64,000 nucleotides of DNA from Spirillospora albida. Lineage in GTDB: Bacteria; Actinomycetota; Actinomycetes; Streptosporangiales; Streptosporangiaceae. The stretch covers positions 62,001 through 126,000 of the forward strand of contig NZ_JOFJ01000013.1 in NCBI RefSeq assembly GCF_000718255.1, written 5' to 3'. Of the stretch, positions 24,124-31,308 are shown piece by piece. The notes under the pieces are model-generated. The model was not told the origin of the DNA. It saw only the letters and a list, made by a program, of their open reading frames with translations, and ran no database searches. Each line of letters begins with the position of its first letter. Within the stretch, counting starts at the first letter, position 1. The translations under genes and the position numbers were made by a program.

Positions 24124-25275
24124 ATGTACGGGTTGAGCGATGAGGAACGGGCCGTCGTCGAGGTCGTCGCGGACTTCGTCGACCGGGAGGTCCGTCCGGC
24201 GGCCCGGGATCTGGAGCACGCCGGCACGTACCCCGAGGCGCTGATCGGCCGCATGAAGGAGCTCGGCGTCTTCGGCTTGGCGGTGCCCGCGCCCTACGGG
24301 GACGCCGCCGTCTCCAAGACCTGCTACGCCCTGGTCACCGAGGAGCTGGCGCGCGGCTGGATGACCCTCGCCGGCGCGTTCGGCGGCCACACCGTCGTCT
24401 CGCACCTGATCGCGACGTTCGGTACCGACGAGCAGAAGGACCGGTACCTCCCCCGGATGGCGACCGGCGAGCTGCGCGCCACGATGGCGCTGACCGAGCC
24501 GTCCGGCGGATCCGACCTGCAGGCGATGCGGACGACCGCGCGCCGCGACGGCGACCGGTACGTCGTGGCCGGCGCCAAGATGTGGATCACCAACGCGCGG
24601 ACGTCCGGGCTGATCGCGCTGATGTGCAAGACGGACCCGTCCGCCGAGCCGCGGCACAGGGGGATCAGCATCCTGCTGGTGGAGAAGGGCCCCGGTCTCA
24701 CCGTCTCCCGCGACCTCCCGAAGCTCGGCTACAAGGGCGTCGAGAGCTGCGAGCTGGTGTTCGACGGTTACGAGGCGCCGCTCGGCGCCGTCCTCGGCGG
24801 CGTGGAGGGGCGCGGGTTCGCGCAGATGATGCGGGGCCTCGAGGTCGGCCGCATCCAGGTCGCGGCGCGCGCGCTCGGTGTCGGCCGGGCCGCGCTGGAG
24901 GACTCCCTCCGGTACGCGCAGGAGCGGGAGGCGTTCGGGAAACCGATCTGGCGGCACCAGTCGATCGGCAACTACCTCGCCGACATGGCGACGAGCCTGC
25001 GGGCCGCGCGCCTGCTCACCCTGGACGCCGCCGCGCGGCTGGACGCCGGGGAGCGCTGCGACATGGAGGCGGGCATGGCGAAGCTGTACGCGTCCGAGGC
25101 CGCGATGCGGATCGCGCTCGACGCCGTCCGGATCCACGGCGCGGCCGGGTACTCGACCGAGTTCGACGTCGAGCGCTACTTCCGCGACGCGCCCCTCATG
25201 ATCGTCGGTGAGGGGACGAACGAGATCCAGCGGAACGTCATCGTCAAGCAGCTCATCGAGCGCAACCGGATCTAA
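24124..25275 (+). CDS. Acyl-CoA dehydrogenase, divergent from gntR
   Basis: A 383-residue acyl-CoA dehydrogenase: MALTEPSGGSD, MWITNARTSGL, RYAQEREAFGKPI and the C-terminal VGEGTNEIQRN with the catalytic-position Glu. It starts at an ATG after GGGAGGACCC. It faces away from gntR and shares its AT-rich promoter. Its TAA overlaps by 4 bases the stop of the convergent hydratase-like gene. Together with the dehydrogenase at 22201 it may act on successive or isomeric acyl-CoAs. Confidence 0.9.
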   Translation: MYGLSDEERAVVEVVADFVDREVRPAARDLEHAGTYPEALIGRMKELGVFGLAVPAPYGDAAVSKTCYALVTEELARGWMTLAGAFGGHTVVSHLIATFGTDEQKDRYLPRMATGELRATMALTEPSGGSDLQAMRTTARRDGDRYVVAGAKMWITNARTSGLIALMCKTDPSAEPRHRGISILLVEKGPGLTVSRDLPKLGYKGVESCELVFDGYEAPLGAVLGGVEGRGFAQMMRGLEVGRIQVAARALGVGRAALEDSLRYAQEREAFGKPIWRHQSIGNYLADMATSLRAARLLTLDAAARLDAGERCDMEAGMAKLYASEAAMRIALDAVRIHGAAGYSTEFDVERYFRDAPLMIVGEGTNEIQRNVIVKQLIERNRI

Positions 25276-26081
25276 GGGGCGAACGCCGCGGTCATCGCCG
25301 TGACGCCGCCGGGCGCCTCGACGGACAGCGTCCCGCCCGGCGAACCGGCGACGACGAACGGCCGCCCCGCGTGGACGGGCCTGCTGGCCCGGAACGACAG
25401 CTCCCGCACCCGCACGCCGGCCCGGCGCGGGAGTTCCATGCAGAGGATCGCGAGCAGCGGGCCGTGCACGACGAGCCCGGCGTGCCCTTCGACCCGCGTC
25501 GCGTACGCCTCGTCGTAGTGGATGCGGTGGGCGTTGTACGTCAGCGCGCTGAAACGGAACAGCAGCACCGGGTCCGCCGTGACGGGCAGCGTCCACGGCG
25601 CGTCGACGACGGGTGCGTCGAGCGTGGCCTCCGCCGGAGGCGGCGCGGCGTCGCCACTGCGGTAAACGAGGTCCTGCTCCTCCACGGCGAGCACGGTCCC
25701 GTCCCGCAGGAACGTGTGCCGGACGGTGACGAACAGCAGCTCGCCGCTGCGCCCGCTCTTCACGGCCGTGGACGCGAGTTCCGCGCGCCGGGTGACGGTG
25801 TCGCCGATCCGCAGCGGCTCCCCGCACCGGAACCGGCCGCCCGCGAACATCCGCCGCCGCTCGGGAAGGGGCGGGAGGAACCGGCCGTCGCGGGGATGCC
25901 CGTCCGCCCCCAGCTCCCGCTGGGCCGGACGTTCGAGGAAGTGGAGCCACTGCCAGAGCGGCGGCAGCTCCTCCCCCGCCGGCTCCACGTCGAGGACCCC
26001 GGCCAGCGCCGCCGCCGGCCCGGCGGCGATGGTCTCCGTCGTCTCGTCCGGCTCCGGCGCCCAGCCCGTGATGTCGATCAT
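25272..26081 (-). CDS. MaoC/FAS1-like dehydratase (mesaconyl-C4-CoA hydratase type)
   Basis: A 269-residue double-hotdog protein of the HTD2/3-methylfumaryl-CoA hydratase group. The signature LPPLWQWLHFLE near residue 40 and the hydratase segment TYNAHRIHYDEAYA near residue 180 (the second hotdog's Asn-His/Asp site) are clear. It probably hydrates an unsaturated dicarboxylyl- or acyl-CoA. The gene is convergent with the dehydrogenase at 24124 and lies between the GntR module and fadA6, so either pathway could use it. Confidence 0.8.
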   Translation of the reverse strand: MIDITGWAPEPDETTETIAAGPAAALAGVLDVEPAGEELPPLWQWLHFLERPAQRELGADGHPRDGRFLPPLPERRRMFAGGRFRCGEPLRIGDTVTRRAELASTAVKSGRSGELLFVTVRHTFLRDGTVLAVEEQDLVYRSGDAAPPPAEATLDAPVVDAPWTLPVTADPVLLFRFSALTYNAHRIHYDEAYATRVEGHAGLVVHGPLLAILCMELPRRAGVRVRELSFRASRPVHAGRPFVVAGSPGGTLSVEAPGGVTAMTAAFAP

Positions 26082-26117
26082 CGGACGATCATCGCACCGG
26101 GCGCCGGGCGGGCGGGG

Positions 26118-27272
<1,155 letters not shown>

Positions 27273-27295
27273 GATGTCTCCTTCTGCCAGGGGGC

Positions 27296-27913
27296 TCAGC
27301 TCGCCTGGATCCCTTCCAGGACCATGGCGAGGTACTGCTTGGCGATGTCGTCGGCGGACAGGCGCCCGCCGTGCTGGTACCAGTTCGCCGCGACCCAGAC
27401 GGTGTCGCGGACGAACCGGTAGATGAGGACCAGGTCGAGGTCGGAGCGGAACTCCCCCTCGCGGACGCCGCGCTCCAGCAGCGCCAGCCACATCTCCTCG
27501 AACCGCCGCTGCGAGTCGAGGAGGTAGCGGAACCGCTCGGAGTTCGCGAGGTGCTTGGACTCGTTCTGGTAGAGCACGACGGCGGGCCGGTGCCGGTCGA
27601 TCGACCGGAACGACTCGACGATGATCGCCTCGAGGGTGTCGCGGGCGCCCAGCCCCGCCGCGAGGACCCGGTCGTAGGACGCCCACATCTCGTCCAGGAA
27701 CGTCGACAGGATCTCGTCGGCCATCGACTCCTTGGAGTCGAAGTGGTAGTACAGGCTGCCGCCGAGGATCCCGGCCGCGTCGGCGACCTTCCGGATCGTG
27801 GTGGCGGAGTAGCCCTGGGAGGCGAACACCTCGGCCGCCGCGGCGAGCAGCTCGGCCCGCCGCTCCGCGCGGGCCGCGGCGGTGCCCTCGGCGTCGCGCC
27901 GTCGTGGACTCAT
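27296..27913 (-). CDS. kstR2: KstR2-like TetR repressor of the HIP regulon
   Basis: A 205-residue TetR protein. Beyond the HTH (SATTIRKVADAAGILGGSLYY), the C-terminal phrases YRFVRDTVWVAANWYQ and KQYLAMVLEGI match what I know of mycobacterial KstR2 (Rv3557c), whose ligand is HIP-CoA. It lies between ipdF (7-base gap) and fadA6 (23-base gap) in one operon, so its own level depends on the operator upstream of fadE30. Two boxes matching the KstR2 consensus are present in this window. Confidence 0.9.
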   Translation of the reverse strand: MSPRRRDAEGTAAARAERRAELLAAAAEVFASQGYSATTIRKVADAAGILGGSLYYHFDSKESMADEILSTFLDEMWASYDRVLAAGLGARDTLEAIIVESFRSIDRHRPAVVLYQNESKHLANSERFRYLLDSQRRFEEMWLALLERGVREGEFRSDLDLVLIYRFVRDTVWVAANWYQHGGRLSADDIAKQYLAMVLEGIQAS

Positions 27914-27920
27914 GGGATTC

Positions 27921-28736
27921 CTAAGCGTGCTGGGACGAGACGGAGACGACCTCGCCCGTCATGTACGAGGAGTAGTCGCTGGCCAGGAAGACGATAACGT
28001 TGGCCACCTCCCACGGCTCCGCGTACCGCCCGAACGCCTCGCGGCGGGTCAGCTCGTCCAGCAGCTCCGCCGAGGTCACCTTGACCAGGTGCGGGTGCAT
28101 GGCGAGGGACGGCGACACCGCGTTGATCCGGACGCCGAACTCGGCGGCCTCCAGCGCGGCGCACCGCGTGAGCGCCATGACGCCGGCCTTCGCGGCGGCG
28201 TAGTGCGACTGCCCCTTCTGCGCGCGCCAGCCGATGACGGACGCGTTGTTGACGATGACGCCGAAGCCCTGGTCGCGCATCAGCCGCAGCGCGGCGCGGG
28301 TGCACCGCATGGTGCCGTTGAGGGTGATGTCGAGGACGCGGTCCCACGTCTCGTCCGGCATGTCGACGAGGTCGTCGGTGCCGCCGAGGCCCGCGTTGTT
28401 CACGGCGACGTCGACGCGTCCGAACCGCTCGACGCCGAGCCGGTACAGCGCCGCCACCTGCTCCTCGTCGGTGACGTCGCAGGCCAGCGCGGCGACACGG
28501 TCGGCGCCGAACTCCTTCTCCAGCTCCGCGGCGGACGCGGCGAGCCGCCGCTCGTGCGCGTCGGACACGAGGACCCGCGCGCCCTCCTCCAGGCAGCGCC
28601 GGGCGGTCGCGCCGCCGATCCCGGCCCCCGCGGCGGCGGTGATGACGACCGCGCGATCCCTCAGCAGCCCGTGACCGGGCACGTACGGTGGCGGAGCCGT
28701 CCTCGAACCGCCGTGTTCATGATCGCGCTCGGTCAT
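27921..28736 (-). CDS. ipdF: IpdF-like SDR, 5-hydroxy-HIP-CoA dehydrogenase/reductase
   Basis: A 271-residue SDR with an N-terminal extension, nucleotide loop TAAAGAGIGG, VNNAG, catalytic NNASVIGW and HYAAAKAG. The position next to fadE30 and kstR2 equals Rv3559c, the enzyme interconverting the 5-oxo and 5-hydroxy forms of HIP-CoA. The C-terminal SSYMTGEVVSVSSQ is the usual SDR end. The gene is separated from fadE30 by 66 bases that contain one copy of a 56-base repeat. Confidence 0.87.
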   Translation of the reverse strand: MTERDHEHGGSRTAPPPYVPGHGLLRDRAVVITAAAGAGIGGATARRCLEEGARVLVSDAHERRLAASAAELEKEFGADRVAALACDVTDEEQVAALYRLGVERFGRVDVAVNNAGLGGTDDLVDMPDETWDRVLDITLNGTMRCTRAALRLMRDQGFGVIVNNASVIGWRAQKGQSHYAAAKAGVMALTRCAALEAAEFGVRINAVSPSLAMHPHLVKVTSAELLDELTRREAFGRYAEPWEVANVIVFLASDYSSYMTGEVVSVSSQHA

Positions 28737-28823
28737 TCGCCCGTCCTCACTCGTTCCCTCGCCGCTCTGGGCCGACGGTCGCGCTCGGTCCTCGTTCGTC
28801 CCTCACTCGTTCCCTCGCCGCTC
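28722..28823. repeat. Imperfect 56-bp tandem duplication across the ipdF start and fadE30 stop
   Basis: CCTCACTCGTTCCCTCGCCGC and the next two bases (23 bp) are identical at 28745-28767 and 28801-28823, with weaker matching over the preceding 20 bases of each copy (…TCGCGCTCGGTC…). The offset is 56 bases. The right copy encodes the fadE30 C-terminus; the left copy is the intergenic spacer and the ipdF ribosome binding site region. Confidence 0.85.
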
Positions 28824-29990
28824 GCGAGGCAGGCCGAGCACGCGCTCGGCGATGATGTTCCGCTGGATCTCGTTGGAGCCGGCGTAGATGGTGTCGGAGC
28901 GCGTGAACAGGAACAGCCGCTGCCACTCGCTCAGGTCGTAGGGCTCACCGTCCGCGATCAGTCCGGCGGCGCCGAGGACGTCCATGGCCAGCTCGCCGAG
29001 ATCGCGGTGCCAGGTGCCCCAGACGAGCTTGGAGATGGACGACTCGGGACCGGGCGCCCCGGAGGTGACCCCCGCCATCGTCCGGACCGCGTTCAGCCGC
29101 ATCACCTCGAGCCCCAGGTAGGAGCGGGTGAGGCGGTCGCGCATGAGCGGGTCGTCGATGGCACCGGTGCGGCGCGCGAGCCCGATGACCGCGTCCAGCT
29201 CCCGGCGGAACCCGACCTGCTGGCCGAGGGTCGCGACACCGCGCTCGAAGCCGAGCGTGGCCATCGCGATCTTCCAGCCCTCGCCTGGCGCGCCCACGAT
29301 GTGGGACGCGTCGGCGCGGGCGCCGTCGAAGAAGACCTCGTTGAACTCGGACGTGCCCGTCATCTGCACGATGGGCCGGATGTCCACGCCCTCCTGGCGC
29401 ATCGGCACGAGCAGGTACGACAGGCCGTGGTGCCGGGACGAGCCGGGCTCGGTGCGGCAGACGACGAAGCACCAGTCGGACTCGACGGCGTTGGACGTCC
29501 ACACCTTCTGCCCGTCGACGACCCAGTGGCCGTCGCGGAGCTCGGCGCGGGTCTGCACGTTGGCGAGGTCGGACCCGGCGTTGGGCTCGGAGTAGCCCTG
29601 GCACCACATCTCCTCGACCGCCACGATCGGCGGCAGGAAGCGGGCCTTCTGCTCGTCGGTGCCGAACGCGATGATCGTCGGGCCGAGGAGGTTCTCGCCG
29701 ATGTGGTTGACGCGGGCCGGCGCGTCGGCGAGGGCGTACTCCTCGTTGAAGATGACCTGCTGCTCCAGGCTCGCGCCGCGGCCGCCGTGCTCGACCGGCC
29801 AGCCGACGCAGGTCCAGCCCGCGGCGGCCATGTGCCGCTCCCAGGCCAGCCGCTCCTCGAACGCCTCGTGCTCGCGGCCGGGGCCGCCCTTGCCGCGGAC
29901 GTGCGCGAACTCGCCGGTCAGGTTGGCCGCGAGCCAGTCGCGGACCTCGGCGCGGAAGGCGCGGTCCGCCGGGGACTCGTTCTGGTTCAC
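28803..29990 (-). CDS. fadE30: FadE30-like acyl-CoA dehydrogenase of HIP degradation
   Basis: A 395-residue acyl-CoA dehydrogenase with CQGYSEPNAGSDL and KVWTSNAVESDWC. It is the first gene of the leftward fadE30-ipdF-kstR2-fadA6 operon, as in mycobacteria, where FadE30 (Rv3560c) begins removal of the HIP propionate side chain. The C-terminal motif reads TIYAGSNEIQRN, so the Glu normally found at the YEGT position is Ala and another residue must act as base, as in several steroid-type FadEs. The ATG at 29990 is 10 bases from the KstR2-like box at 30001. Confidence 0.87.
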   Translation of the reverse strand: MNQNESPADRAFRAEVRDWLAANLTGEFAHVRGKGGPGREHEAFEERLAWERHMAAAGWTCVGWPVEHGGRGASLEQQVIFNEEYALADAPARVNHIGENLLGPTIIAFGTDEQKARFLPPIVAVEEMWCQGYSEPNAGSDLANVQTRAELRDGHWVVDGQKVWTSNAVESDWCFVVCRTEPGSSRHHGLSYLLVPMRQEGVDIRPIVQMTGTSEFNEVFFDGARADASHIVGAPGEGWKIAMATLGFERGVATLGQQVGFRRELDAVIGLARRTGAIDDPLMRDRLTRSYLGLEVMRLNAVRTMAGVTSGAPGPESSISKLVWGTWHRDLGELAMDVLGAAGLIADGEPYDLSEWQRLFLFTRSDTIYAGSNEIQRNIIAERVLGLPRERRGNE

Positions 29991-30000
29991 GCCACGAACT

Positions 30001-30018
30001 CTACCAAACGGTTGTTAG
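30001..30018. promoter_or_regulatory. KstR2-like operator upstream of fadE30
   Basis: CTACCAAACGGTTGTTAG is a near-palindrome containing AnCAAnnnnTTGnT (30003-30016). Its reverse complement AACAACCGTTTGGT differs from the box at 14420-14433 (AACAAATGTTTGGT) at only two central positions. It abuts the fadE30 start and is placed to block the whole fadE30 operon, including kstR2. Confidence 0.78.
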
Positions 30019-30024
30019 AAAGAA

Positions 30025-31308
30025 TCACCCGCCAGGTGCTGGCTCCGCCGCCGGGCGTCCCGGGGTCCGCGTCACGGCGCGTCCGGCCACCGGCCGCTCC
30101 GGGGCGCGCGACCCGCCGAACGCGGACGGGCGGTCCCTGTGCAGGAGGTCGAAGAGGCGGTCCCAGCGCGCCAGCACGGCGTCCGGCGCGAACCGGCCGG
30201 CGGACACCCGGGCCTTCGCGCCCAGTTCCCGGCGCAGCTCCGCGTCGTCCATGAGGCGCGCCAGCTCCCGCGCGAACGCGACCGTGTCGCCCGGCGGGAC
30301 CAGCAGCCCGCCGCCCGCCGGGTCCCCGATCAGCGCCCGCACGCCCGGCGCGCAGTCGAACGCCACCGTCGGCCGCCCGTACGCCATGGCCTCCAGCACC
30401 GACATGGGCAGGCCCTCGGCCCGCGACGGCAGCGCGAACACCGACGCCTCCGCCAGCGCCGCGCCCACATCGTCGATGACGCCGCGGAACTCGACCGACC
30501 CGCCGGCCGCCGCCAGCTCGCGCAGCGCCTCCTCCTCCGGTCCCGCCCCGTACAGGCGCAGCCGCCAGTCCGGCCGGCGCGGCGCGACCCGCTCCCACGC
30601 CTCCAGCATCAGGTCGACGCCCTTCTCGTAGGACAGGCGGCCGACGCACGCGACGACCGGCCCGCCCGCCCCCGGTTCCCCGGCCGGCGCGATGTGCAGC
30701 GGATTCGGGATGTGGTCCACGCCGGTCATGCCGTCGCGCGCCCAGGCGTCGGCGTCCTCCTCGGTGAGCACCACCATCCGGTCGACGCCGGCGTAGAGCT
30801 CCTTCACCCGCCGGTACCGCGACGACGCGCGCGTCGCCGCGTACGACTCGTGGCTCATGCCGATGACGCGCATCCCGGACGTGTCGGCGCGCCGCACCCA
30901 CTCCATCGCCCACACCTGCGCCGCGATGACGACCGTGCCGGGCCCGGACGCGTCCAGCAGCCGCGACAGCCGCTCCGCGCCCTGCCGCTGGACCCGGTCA
31001 CGCCAGGCGTCCCGGGCGCGGGCCGCGACGTCCATCCGCCCCCGCAGCGTGCCGGGCCGGTGGGCGAGCGCGGGCGGGCGCCACGGGTCGTGCAGCGTCC
31101 GCACCCGGTACGAGCCGTCGCGGTCATGGTGGTGCGGGTCGTCCACGGTGGTCACGCCGACGAGCGTGACGCGGTCGCCGCGTCCCGCGAACATGCGGGC
31201 CAGCCGGTGCGCCCACCGCTGGACGCCGCCCATGCCGTCGACGTTGTTGGCGACGATGACGATGGCGCGCGGCGCACCGGGCCGGCCGGGATCAGGCTGT
31301 GCGGGCAC
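30025..31308 (-). CDS. Glycosyltransferase family 4 (GT-B)
   Basis: A 427-residue GT-B glycosyltransferase: N-terminal ANNVDGMGGVQRWAHRLARM, nucleotide-sugar site VACVGRLSYEKGVDLMLEAW and the E-x7-E motif region in SRAEGLPMSVLEAMAYGRP. The C-terminal about 30 residues are Arg/Pro-rich and disordered. The GTG start (31308) lies inside the last codons of the upstream transferase gene (17-base overlap), so they form a two-gene cell-wall or capsule glycan operon. Sugar and acceptor are unknown. Confidence 0.88.
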   Translation of the reverse strand: MPAQPDPGRPGAPRAIVIVANNVDGMGGVQRWAHRLARMFAGRGDRVTLVGVTTVDDPHHHDRDGSYRVRTLHDPWRPPALAHRPGTLRGRMDVAARARDAWRDRVQRQGAERLSRLLDASGPGTVVIAAQVWAMEWVRRADTSGMRVIGMSHESYAATRASSRYRRVKELYAGVDRMVVLTEEDADAWARDGMTGVDHIPNPLHIAPAGEPGAGGPVVACVGRLSYEKGVDLMLEAWERVAPRRPDWRLRLYGAGPEEEALRELAAAGGSVEFRGVIDDVGAALAEASVFALPSRAEGLPMSVLEAMAYGRPTVAFDCAPGVRALIGDPAGGGLLVPPGDTVAFARELARLMDDAELRRELGAKARVSAGRFAPDAVLARWDRLFDLLHRDRPSAFGGSRAPERPVAGRAVTRTPGRPAAEPAPGG

